DNA of 64,000 nt from Corynebacterium ulceribovis DSM 45146 (GTDB taxonomy: Bacteria > Actinomycetota > Actinomycetes > Mycobacteriales > Mycobacteriaceae): assembly GCF_000372445.1 (NCBI RefSeq), contig NZ_AQUY01000002.1, forward strand, positions 275,561 to 339,560. The letters are read 5' to 3'. Positions 36,212-44,064 of this stretch are shown piece after piece (the first letter of the stretch is position 1; each line of letters opens with the position of its first letter). The position numbers and the translations under genes were made by a program. The notes below the pieces were generated by a model. It saw only the letters and a list, made by a program, of their open reading frames with translations. It did no database searches and was not told where the DNA came from.

Positions 36212-38064
36212 ACTCCCTCAATTCCGAACTGTTGCAAGCGCTTACGGTCCGCCCGGCTGGAGGAGGCAGTCAGCTTCAGCAGTTCGGAATACACGCCACC
36301 CGTGGTGGCCAATTCTGCTGGCGAACCGACCTCATCCACGTGGCCCTGCTTCAGCGTCACAATCAGATCGACATTAGAAATCGTCGACAAGCGGTGCGCA
36401 ATAATCAACGTGGTGCGACCCGACATCAGCTCCTCCAGCCCACGCTGCACCGACTGTTCCGCTTTAGTATCCAGCGAACTCGTCGCCTCATCCAGCACCA
36501 GCACCGGAGCGTCCTTCAAGATGGCACGCGCCACGGCAATTCGCTGCTTCTGGCCACCGGATAGCCGCAGGCCACGCTCACCAATCTTGCTGTCGTAGCC
36601 ATCAGCAAACCGGCGAATGAACCCGTCAGCATTGGCGCGCTTGGCTGCCGCCACAATCTGCTCATCAGTCGCCTCTGGGTTGCCATAGGCAATGTTCTCC
36701 CGAATCGTGCCGGAAAACAGGGACGCATCCTGGAACACGACGCCGACGCTGGCCCGCAGATCCCGCGTCGACAGCTTTGACGTGTCATGCCCGCCGACGA
36801 GCAAGCAGCCGTTTGTTGGCCGGTACAGGCCGAGCAGTAGGTTGACTAGCGTAGATTTACCGCCGCCGGATTCGCCCACCAGCGCGACCTTTTGCCCAGG
36901 CGCGACTTGGAAGCTCACTCCGTCAATGACAATTTCATCGTCGGTGTAGCCAAAGACCACATCATTGAACTCAATGGCAGGGGCAGCCGGGTCCATTGCT
37001 AGCGGCCGACCCGGTTCGTCAATAAGCTCCGACTGGTCGCCGGAATTGGCACTGGCGGCCGCAACCAAACTGGCGGGGGCGTGTTCTTCCGGCAGTTCCG
37101 CCATGACCTTGAAGTAGTCGCGCGAGCCAGCGACGGCGCGTTGGGCAGCGTCGACCAGAAAACTCATCATCGTGATTGGCTGACGCACCATCGCTACCAG
37201 CTGAATCAGCATCACGGTGACACCGATAGAGAAGCGGCCTTCGAGCGTTTGCACAAACAAAATCAGGTAAATCGCGAAGAACACCACGTCCAGGGACACC
37301 GAGCGCAGTGCATCCATCCGGTGCCACCAACTGGACTGCGTCCGAGTCAGTGCGATGGTGGCGGCGAACCGACGGCCGAAGCCGCGCAGTTCCCGGACTT
37401 CCGAAATGAAGGACTTCACGACGCCAACCTGGCCGACGACTTCCGCGAACCGGCCGGACGCCTCATCGATTTCTTTGTTCTTCTCCCGTTCAATGGCCTG
37501 CCAGCGCTTCGAAGTCAGCGCAGTGAGCCACACGTACAGCGGGAAAATGATGAGCAGCAAAATCGCCAGCGGCCAGTAGTAATAGGCGGAGATACCCAGC
37601 ACCGCCAGGATGGTTAGCACCATTGGGAAGAAGTTGTTGGAAAAGCCCTGCAGGAACTGGGTGACGTTCGTAATGGAACGGTCCAGCCGCGCAATGATTG
37701 TGCCGGTGACTTGATTGTCGAAGTAGCGCTGCGGCAGCGCCAGCAGCCGCGCGAAGTAGCGGGTCGACAGGATTTCGCGCATCCGGGCAGTCATCACATC
37801 GCCGATGTATCCGCCGATATTGTGCACCAGCGAGCCGACCATATTGGTTGCCAGAATGCCAAGGCTCAGCCACACCACGGTGCGCAGCGCGTCGGGGTGT
37901 CCGGCGCGGTCGGAGGCGGCATTCACCACAAGGTCAATGGCGTCGCGCACTAGGAATGGGGCGACCAAGGTGGCGGCGGTGGTCAGCAGGGAAGCGACCA
38001 CAATTCCCAGGTAGTAGGGCCACAGGACGGACGTTGACCGGAGGATTCGAGACAGGCTGTTCAC
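36208..38064 (-). CDS. ABC transporter, fused permease and ATPase
   Basis: Half-transporter of the exporter type, expected to work as a homodimer. Residues 1-325 form six membrane helices. The nucleotide-binding domain follows from ~363, with Walker A GESGGGKST (397-405), signature LSGGQKQR, Walker B VLVLDEATSSLD and the switch His in IIAHRLST. 618 residues, typical for MsbA/lipid or multidrug exporters. The GTG start at 38064 is the only reasonable one, with a weak ribosome-binding site. It is a single-gene unit, so no partner hints at substrate. Confidence 0.93.
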   Translation of the reverse strand: MNSLSRILRSTSVLWPYYLGIVVASLLTTAATLVAPFLVRDAIDLVVNAASDRAGHPDALRTVVWLSLGILATNMVGSLVHNIGGYIGDVMTARMREILSTRYFARLLALPQRYFDNQVTGTIIARLDRSITNVTQFLQGFSNNFFPMVLTILAVLGISAYYYWPLAILLLIIFPLYVWLTALTSKRWQAIEREKNKEIDEASGRFAEVVGQVGVVKSFISEVRELRGFGRRFAATIALTRTQSSWWHRMDALRSVSLDVVFFAIYLILFVQTLEGRFSIGVTVMLIQLVAMVRQPITMMSFLVDAAQRAVAGSRDYFKVMAELPEEHAPASLVAAASANSGDQSELIDEPGRPLAMDPAAPAIEFNDVVFGYTDDEIVIDGVSFQVAPGQKVALVGESGGGKSTLVNLLLGLYRPTNGCLLVGGHDTSKLSTRDLRASVGVVFQDASLFSGTIRENIAYGNPEATDEQIVAAAKRANADGFIRRFADGYDSKIGERGLRLSGGQKQRIAVARAILKDAPVLVLDEATSSLDTKAEQSVQRGLEELMSGRTTLIIAHRLSTISNVDLIVTLKQGHVDEVGSPAELATTGGVYSELLKLTASSSRADRKRLQQFGIEGV

Positions 38065-38227
38065 ACATCCAGGCTACTCCGACCCGCCAAAACGGTGAAG
38101 CGTCAACAAAAGTAGCAGAGCTACAACTAGCCAATTGTGTTGCGGTTCCGTAACATTAGGCGCATTCTGTGGGACTTTTCGGCGCAATTGTCGCGAAACG
38201 GTAACTTATTTCGTCAGCGAATCGATG

Positions 38228-38236
38228 TGCTAGATA
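38228..38236 (+). promoter_or_regulatory. Extended -10 upstream of the 44-codon ORF
   Basis: tgctagata has the TGN plus TANNNA form, 32 bases before the ATG at 38269. A -35 is not obvious; a second candidate hexamer, taactt, lies at 38202-38207. Confidence 0.3.
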
Positions 38237-38268
38237 AGTCCAATTACTCAACCAACTCTGGAGCATTC

Positions 38269-38403
38269 ATGCAGTTCCCTGACCTGCCAATCGTCAACTT
38301 CATCATCGCCACCATCTCTGGTGCGCCATTCTCCGCAACCGGTTCCCTCGGTGGCTTCGCTTCCGGCATCGTCCAGTTCTTCACTGGTAGCCTCGAGCGC
38401 TAA
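38269..38403 (+). CDS. 44-residue hydrophobic peptide, possible PorA/PorH-type small porin
   Basis: Encodes a peptide starting MQFPDLPIVNFIIATISG and ending GIVQFFTGSLER. No signal peptide; hydrophobic residues alternate with Gly, Ser and Ala. ggag lies 5 bases before the ATG, in a 204-base gap between divergent or convergent neighbours, and an extended -10 is present upstream. Corynebacterial outer-membrane porins PorA and PorH are similarly tiny (about 45-57 residues), lack signal sequences and are hydrophobic or amphipathic, but no residue-level homology can be claimed here. It overlaps the 3' end of the convergent maltokinase gene by 23 bases. Confidence 0.55.
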   Translation: MQFPDLPIVNFIIATISGAPFSATGSLGGFASGIVQFFTGSLER

Positions 38404-39676
38404 GCAGCGACCCCACGGCTGCCAGGGGAAGTGACAGCCACTCCGGGCGGTGCAGCGCCTCATACGCGCACTCATACACTGCTTTATCCAGCACATATCC
38501 ACGCAATAGCAACTCACTGTTGACTGTGGCAGTGCTGGATTTTTTCATCTCTGCGCGATACCCAGCTAGAAACCGTTCCGCCGCGCCATTGGTGCTTATT
38601 GACGTATTGGCTCCGCGCTTACTGGCGGCGGCATAAGAAAAACTCCGAAGCATCCCAGCAACATCACGCAGCGGACTATCGGGCTCACGGCGCTGCTCCC
38701 ATGGCCGGGCTGGCTCGCCTTCAAAGTCAATGAGCAGCCAGCGCTCGCCATCAAAGAGCACTTGCCCAAGGTGCAGGTCACCATGGATGCGCTGCACCGG
38801 CACCGGTGGCAGTTCTGCAATCTGGGCGTACAACTCGGTGATAGCGGGGGAGTGCTCGGCTAATTGCGGCACTAATTCACCGGCCCAGGCCAACCGACGC
38901 CCGAAATCCGCAGCTATGTTCGCAGCCGACGCACTTGCAACAGGCAGGTGCGTGGCAAGTAGCTGATGGGTGCGGGCAACCGCTCGGCCGAGCTGCTGGG
39001 CCTGTGCTTCGAGCTGCTGGTCGGACCACGCCAACGCCAACTGCCAGCCATCGTGCGCGCCGGGCACCAACTCCTGCGCCATGGCGAAAGTGCACACTGG
39101 CGCGCCCGGTGACGTGCTCAGTGATTCGGTCCACTCGCCAAGCAGTGTCGGGACCGGAGCCTGGAGTCCTGCACAGTCGGTTGCGCTAGCGGCACTGGCG
39201 GCAGTTAACACGCCGCTGAGTTCTGCATCGGGATTGCGCCCAGGATGGACTTGGCGGAAAAACTTCCAGATTGAGACGTCATCACAGATCAGCGACGAGT
39301 TTGATTGTTCCCCAGAAAACGGTTCCACCATGGTTGGCGCCGCGAGCCCAAGCAGTGGTGCCAGCTCTTGGAGCAGCGGCGTTGCCGATTCAGCGGTGGT
39401 CAAAACGTCAATAAGCTCAGCTGGGGTGGTGGCAGCAGACAGTGCGCCGGGGGCAAACCACAACTGGTAGGGGGCGGTGGCTGTGGTGACAATAATCTGC
39501 TCGGCGGAACGGAAACTGCGGCGGTGACACACGCGCAGGGTGGTGACATCGTCGGTGGTGCCGCCGAAGAACCGCTGCTGGGGTAGCCACTGGCGCAGCA
39601 GCGTAAGTTCTGCGGGGGAAGCTAAAGCGGCGGCGTCGGTCGGGTCATCACAGTTGTTAGCGCAGTCGTCGAACAC
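38381..39676 (-). CDS. mak: Maltokinase
   Basis: Phosphorylates maltose to maltose-1-phosphate, the donor for GlgE in alpha-glucan synthesis. About 431 residues with an aminoglycoside-phosphotransferase-like kinase fold. The catalytic loop is RIHGDLHLGQVLFDGE, followed by the metal-binding LLIDFEGEPARPWEQRRE and SPLRDVAGMLRSFSYAA, highly characteristic of Pep2/Mak. Start uncertain: GTG 39676 is chosen; a longer frame to 39772 would lie inside the upstream gene and starts with an implausible Arg/Trp-rich stretch. It overlaps the upstream PH-domain gene by 20 bases. treS and glgE, the usual partners, are not in the window. Confidence 0.88.
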   Translation of the reverse strand: MFDDCANNCDDPTDAAALASPAELTLLRQWLPQQRFFGGTTDDVTTLRVCHRRSFRSAEQIIVTTATAPYQLWFAPGALSAATTPAELIDVLTTAESATPLLQELAPLLGLAAPTMVEPFSGEQSNSSLICDDVSIWKFFRQVHPGRNPDAELSGVLTAASAASATDCAGLQAPVPTLLGEWTESLSTSPGAPVCTFAMAQELVPGAHDGWQLALAWSDQQLEAQAQQLGRAVARTHQLLATHLPVASASAANIAADFGRRLAWAGELVPQLAEHSPAITELYAQIAELPPVPVQRIHGDLHLGQVLFDGERWLLIDFEGEPARPWEQRREPDSPLRDVAGMLRSFSYAAASKRGANTSISTNGAAERFLAGYRAEMKKSSTATVNSELLLRGYVLDKAVYECAYEALHRPEWLSLPLAAVGSLLSARGYQ

Positions 39677-41087
39677 AATGCCTATGCAACCACACCACCA
39701 TCTTCGCCGCCCGCGGCGCCGGCTGCTGCTGAATCGTCGCGTGCACCGGACCTGGCACCAAATCCACCTCAATGGTCGTCACGCCGAGCAACTGTTCAAT
39801 CGGACCCTGCTTCGGGGTGAACCCCTGCACGCGCGGGTACGGAATATAGGTCCATCGGCGGGTGAGCCAGCCACTACGAATAGAAATGCCGTCGCCATCC
39901 AAACGGGTGGCTTGCCAGTCGGCATCAAACGGACTGACCCAGCGCACCTGCCGCGGCGAATGCTGCCAGCCGACATCGTTATGGAGGAACATCCGCTGCC
40001 ACACTGACGGCGTCTGCAACGCCGAAGTGACAGCGAACATGTCCTCCGCGGAACCAACCGGCAGCAGGGTAGTCGAACTCGAAATCAGCTTGCTGGAATT
40101 GCCATAACCCGCCACACTCGCCTTGACCTGCCACCAGCCAAAGAAACGCCACAAAAATGGCTGGCTGACTTCCAGCGCGTGAATGCGATCAATCGGAATG
40201 GACTGCTTGCGCTCTTCGGTCAGCCCGTAGACCAGATTCAAATGCTCCGCATCGATGGCGCCGCGACCACGCCAACCGCGGTTCACCTGGCCCCATACGG
40301 TCTGCACCACCGCAATAATCGCCGCGATTGCACCGACCATCGACGAACCTAAATAAATCGCCAACCCGAGCATCCCCACCGCGAACAGAACTGCCCACAC
40401 ACCGCTGCTCAGGAACGTCGAACCCAGAATCCGGCTCGTCCCAATTGGCCCGTACAACATGCGGCCAAGGTTTGGCTCTTGCTGCAGCTCCGCCGGGTCC
40501 GCCACCGCTGGCACCACACTAGCGGGGACATCGTCGGGCAGTGCCTCACCGCGAGCGCGGGCTTCGGCTCGGCGCACCGCTTCCAAAATTTCCGCGCGGT
40601 CCAGCTCAATGTCCTTCATCGGCAGGAAACGAATCGACGCTTTCGAATCGGAACCGCCCGCAGCCTCAATCGCAATTTCGCCGAGCTGAAACGGCCGCGC
40701 AATCAACGGCTGCACCACGTCGACGGTCTGCACCCGGTCCAAGCGCACATGGTGCTTGGTGCGAAATAACACTCCGGAATGCACCACAATGGCATCGTCT
40801 GTCAGCCGGAAACCCATCGCCAACCACGCCAGGTAGTTAAACACCAACCCGGCAGCCAACACGGCGGCGAGCACACCGCCAACGAGCAGTAGCTGATCCG
40901 ACGTTACTTCACCAGACTTCAGGTCGCGGTAGAGGTCAGCAAGGACATCGATGAGGTTGAAGAACACCAACGCCAGTACCGCGGCGACCGCGGCCCACAT
41001 TTCGAGCACAGGTGTGAGCGGGGAGAGTTTCCGGAGTTTGCCAGCCGGGGTAAATGCCCGCCGACCGGGAGCAGCACGGTGGGTCAT
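39657..41087 (-). CDS. PH-domain (bPH2/YdbT-like) membrane protein
   Basis: A 476-residue protein. Helix pairs near residues 25-45 and 60-80, and again around 225-255, alternate with bacterial PH (bPH2) domains. Characteristic strings are FRLTDDAIVVHSGVLFRTKHHVRLDRVQTVDVVQP (first ~20 residues: FRLTDDAIVVHSGVLFRTKH) and QSIPIDRIHALEVSQPFLWR. The pattern of two or three bPH2 units with transmembrane pairs is that of YdbT. Function unknown; YdbST of Bacillus is linked to resistance to membrane-active bacteriocins. The ATG directly abuts the stop of the 158-residue partner (taaatg). Confidence 0.85.
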   Translation of the reverse strand: MTHRAAPGRRAFTPAGKLRKLSPLTPVLEMWAAVAAVLALVFFNLIDVLADLYRDLKSGEVTSDQLLLVGGVLAAVLAAGLVFNYLAWLAMGFRLTDDAIVVHSGVLFRTKHHVRLDRVQTVDVVQPLIARPFQLGEIAIEAAGGSDSKASIRFLPMKDIELDRAEILEAVRRAEARARGEALPDDVPASVVPAVADPAELQQEPNLGRMLYGPIGTSRILGSTFLSSGVWAVLFAVGMLGLAIYLGSSMVGAIAAIIAVVQTVWGQVNRGWRGRGAIDAEHLNLVYGLTEERKQSIPIDRIHALEVSQPFLWRFFGWWQVKASVAGYGNSSKLISSSTTLLPVGSAEDMFAVTSALQTPSVWQRMFLHNDVGWQHSPRQVRWVSPFDADWQATRLDGDGISIRSGWLTRRWTYIPYPRVQGFTPKQGPIEQLLGVTTIEVDLVPGPVHATIQQQPAPRAAKMVVWLHRHCVRRLR

Positions 41088-41564
41088 TTACAGGCCCGCC
41101 ATCCGTTCCTTCGCCTGCCCCGACAACCGTTCCCGCAGCGCCACCGCAACCTCCTGCGGCAGACCCGGGATACTGCAGTCCGACGAGGCCGATGCAGTAT
41201 TAATATGCGCTGTCGTCAGACCCGCAAACCGTGCCACTGGACCTTGCGAAAGCCGGACAAATTGAATCCGGCCATAGGGCACAATCGTTGCCCGGCGCCA
41301 CATCCGACCTTTGCGTACCACCAGGTCAGTGTCGGTTTCGACCCAACGAATAGCAGTGGCGCTGCGCACCCCAACCCACATGCCCCATACGGACAGGCCG
41401 ATAACCGTCAGCCACAGCCATAACCGCAGGTCTAGCCACCAGCACAGCGCGAGGCTAAGCAGCAGCCCAATAAGCGGCGACACTAGCCGCACATACGCCA
41501 GTTTCGGGGACACGGCATGCATCCCCGGCGCGTTGGGCTGCAAGTAGTCAATCTGTGGGCTCAT
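41088..41564 (-). CDS. PH-domain (bPH2/YdbS-like) membrane protein
   Basis: 158 residues with two adjacent membrane helices (about 32-75), then one bPH2 domain with the motif VVRKGRMWRRATIVPYGRIQ and VRLSQGPVARFAGL. It is the small partner of the 476-residue protein, matching the YdbS-YdbT pair. First gene of a three-gene unit with the large PH protein and mak. The start lies 38 bases from the divergent M3 peptidase gene. Confidence 0.85.
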   Translation of the reverse strand: MSPQIDYLQPNAPGMHAVSPKLAYVRLVSPLIGLLLSLALCWWLDLRLWLWLTVIGLSVWGMWVGVRSATAIRWVETDTDLVVRKGRMWRRATIVPYGRIQFVRLSQGPVARFAGLTTAHINTASASSDCSIPGLPQEVAVALRERLSGQAKERMAGL

Positions 41565-41568
41565 AGGC

Positions 41569-41596
41569 TTAACGCTAGCTGACGCTCACATAAGGT
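41569..41596 (+). promoter_or_regulatory. Predicted promoter of the M3 peptidase gene
   Basis: -35-like ttaacg (41569-41574), 16-base spacer, -10 taaggt (41591-41596), 6 bases before the ATG. The transcript may be leaderless, although gggag could serve as a very close ribosome-binding site. Confidence 0.45.
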
Positions 41597-41602
41597 GGGA
41601 GC

Positions 41603-43693
41603 ATGACTTTGACGAACCTGGACCGCACTGAAATCGACCGGCCGCACCCGCTGCTGGAGCCCTCCTCGTTGCCGCATCAGCTCCCGGACTTCGCCGCCGT
41701 GGCCGCTGCCGGTGACGACGCGGTCATTCCGGCGTTCCGGGCGGCGTTCGCAGAGCATGACGCTGAAATCGCCGCCATTGTCGATAACCCGGAGGCTCCG
41801 ACCTTCGACAACACGGTCGTGGCGCTGGAGCGCTCCGGCCAGGCGCTTGGTCGCGTTGCCGCCATTTTCTTCAACCTCGCAGGCACCGATGCCACCGAAT
41901 CGCGGCAGAAAATTGAAGCGACTATCGCCCCGGAACTGTCCGCGCACCTGGATCGCATTCGGATGAATGATGCCCTCTACCAGCGTCTCAACGCCGTCAC
42001 TGCACCCGACGATGATGCCGAGGGCACAGTGCTGTTGGAGAAATTGTTGCGGGATTTCACCCGTTCCGGTGCCGGGCTTAGCGACGAAAACAAGCAGCAA
42101 CTCGCGGCCATGAACAACCGACTGTCGGAACTGTCCACCAAATTTGGGGAGAACCTACTGGCTGACACGCAATCGCGTGCCGTACTGCTCACCGACGAAG
42201 CTGAACTTGCTGGCCTGAGCACTGATGCCCAAGCCCAGTTGGCTGCCAGTGCGAAAGCCGCCGGTCACGACTCCGGTTGGCTGGTGACTTTGGACCTGCC
42301 GACCGTGCAGCCGATTTTGCTGCAGCTGGAAAACTCAGCTGCCCGGAAGAAGATTTGGGAAGCTTCCATTGGCCGCGGCCAATCGGACGATCGCGATAAT
42401 GAAGCGATTGCGTTGGAAATGGTGCGGCTTCGGGCACAGCGCGCGGAACTCCTCGGCTACAAAAACCATGCGGATTGGACTTTGGTGACCCAGGTTGCCG
42501 GAAGTGCAGCAGCCGCACAGCAGCTGATGGATGACCTAGCACCAGCTGCCGCCGCTAATGCCGCCGGTGAATGGAAAGAGGCAGCGGACTTGGCTGCTGT
42601 GCGCGGCCACGATGGGGAAGTAGCTGCCTGGGACTGGCCATATTGGGCCGAGCAGCTGCGCAAGGAACGCTACAGCGTTGACACCGCTGCCATTCGTCCT
42701 TACCTCGAGCTCAACCGAGTGCTGCATGATGGCGTGTTCCATGCCGCACACGAAGCCTTTGGCATCACCATTACTGAACGTGATGACCTGAACGGTTACG
42801 CCGACGATGTTCACGTCTACGAAGTTACCGACGCAGATGGCAGCAGCATTGGCCTGCTGCTGACCGACTACTTCGCCCGTCCGGTCAAACGTGGCGGCGC
42901 CTGGATGAGCAGCTTTGTCGACCAGTCGAAGCTGCTTGGCACGCAGGCAGTGGTCATCAATGTGCTGGGCATTGCGCCACCAGCCGCCGATGAGCCGACA
43001 CTGCTGACTCCCGATGAAGTTCGCACACTCTTCCACGAATTTGGCCACGGTCTGCATGGCTTGCTGTCCAACGTGACGTACCCAACCCTGTCCGGCACCT
43101 CAGTTCCACGGGACTTCGTAGAGTTCCCATCGCAGCTGAACGAAAACTACGCCTGGCAACCAGAACTAGTGCGCCGCTACGCCCGCCATGTGGATACCGG
43201 CGAAGCGATGCCCGAAGAGCTCCGTGCCGCACTCGTGCGCGCTGAAGCTGCCGGCCAAGGTTTCGCCACCTCTGAGCAGCTAGCCGCATCCCTCATTGAC
43301 ATGGCATGGCACTCACTGAGCAGCGCGGAAGCCGCGGAAATTACCGATGTCGCTGAGTTTGAAACACAGGTCCTACAGCGCAGTGGCTTGAATATGCCAT
43401 TTTTGGCACCGCGCTACCGCACCGCCTACTTCAACCACATTTTCGCCGGCGGCTACTCGGCTGGCTACTACTCCTACATGTGGGCCGAAGCGATGGACGC
43501 AGACACGTGGTCGTGGCTTCACGACGGGCAGGTAACCGTCGAAAAGCTCACGGAACGTACCCAAAAGTACCGGGACCTTGTCCTATCCAAGGGTGGAAGC
43601 ATCGACTACACCGATGCTTATCGGGCGCTGACAGGCCATGATGTGAGCCTTGACGCATTGCTGCAGCGCCGCGGACTGGTGGGGGCGGTTTAA
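41603..43693 (+). CDS. M3 family oligopeptidase (Dcp/OpdA type)
   Basis: Zinc metallopeptidase degrading short peptides in the cytosol. 696 residues, the usual size. The zinc motif is FHEFGHGLHGLL, with HEFGH at 478-482; ENYAWQPELVRRYARH and FLAPRYRTAYFNHIFAGGYS follow, as in Dcp/oligopeptidase A. No signal peptide. It is divergent from the PH-domain operon and is followed after 24 bases by a small membrane protein gene. Confidence 0.93.
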   Translation: MTLTNLDRTEIDRPHPLLEPSSLPHQLPDFAAVAAAGDDAVIPAFRAAFAEHDAEIAAIVDNPEAPTFDNTVVALERSGQALGRVAAIFFNLAGTDATESRQKIEATIAPELSAHLDRIRMNDALYQRLNAVTAPDDDAEGTVLLEKLLRDFTRSGAGLSDENKQQLAAMNNRLSELSTKFGENLLADTQSRAVLLTDEAELAGLSTDAQAQLAASAKAAGHDSGWLVTLDLPTVQPILLQLENSAARKKIWEASIGRGQSDDRDNEAIALEMVRLRAQRAELLGYKNHADWTLVTQVAGSAAAAQQLMDDLAPAAAANAAGEWKEAADLAAVRGHDGEVAAWDWPYWAEQLRKERYSVDTAAIRPYLELNRVLHDGVFHAAHEAFGITITERDDLNGYADDVHVYEVTDADGSSIGLLLTDYFARPVKRGGAWMSSFVDQSKLLGTQAVVINVLGIAPPAADEPTLLTPDEVRTLFHEFGHGLHGLLSNVTYPTLSGTSVPRDFVEFPSQLNENYAWQPELVRRYARHVDTGEAMPEELRAALVRAEAAGQGFATSEQLAASLIDMAWHSLSSAEAAEITDVAEFETQVLQRSGLNMPFLAPRYRTAYFNHIFAGGYSAGYYSYMWAEAMDADTWSWLHDGQVTVEKLTERTQKYRDLVLSKGGSIDYTDAYRALTGHDVSLDALLQRRGLVGAV

Positions 43694-43717
43694 GCCCCGC
43701 GGTGTAAAGTGGCAACA

Positions 43718-43951
43718 ATGAGTTCGATCATGGAGCGATGGGACGCGGTGGAGCAGTGGCTTATCGCCGCACCCATCTGGCTGCAGTCAGTGGTGCTGCT
43801 CATAGTGCTCATTCCACTGCTGACAGTCGTCGCTTTTATCCTGATTCGAATTATTGATATTGCGGTGGGGATGGCCCATAGCCGCTGGGCACAACCAGGT
43901 TTTGTCGTAGAGGCAGAACACGCAGAACACAAGGAACAAAAGGAGAGCTAA
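43718..43951 (+). CDS. 77-residue single-span membrane protein
   Basis: From ATG 43718 the product is about 77 residues: MSSIMERWDAVEQWLIAAP, one long hydrophobic segment (LQSVVLLIVLIPLLTVVAFI), then an amphipathic tail rich in His, Glu and Lys. No known domain. taaagt ends 7 bases before the ATG without ribosome-binding site, suggesting leaderless transcription; a GTG at 43709 is in frame but overlaps that hexamer. It is located between the M3 peptidase and a 27-residue ORF. Confidence 0.75.
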   Translation: MSSIMERWDAVEQWLIAAPIWLQSVVLLIVLIPLLTVVAFILIRIIDIAVGMAHSRWAQPGFVVEAEHAEHKEQKES

Positions 43952-43954
43952 CCA

Positions 43955-44038
43955 GTGCGCGGATCCAAAGTGAAACTTGTGCTGTACGTGCTCATTGCGC
44001 TGATCATTATTGCCGGACTGGTGTCTTCACTGCCGTGA
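43955..44038 (+). CDS. 27-residue single-span membrane micro-protein
   Basis: GTG start with a near-ideal aggag 9 bases upstream and 3 bases after the previous stop. The product is basic at the N-terminus (GSKVKLV) followed by a hydrophobic segment (LYVLIALIIIAGLVSSL) and ends LP. The good ribosome-binding site, tight spacing and membrane character argue for a real gene cotranscribed with the 77-residue membrane protein. Confidence 0.55.
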   Translation: MRGSKVKLVLYVLIALIIIAGLVSSLP

Positions 44039-44064
44039 CGCCGGCTTAACGCCGCAACGTTGGC

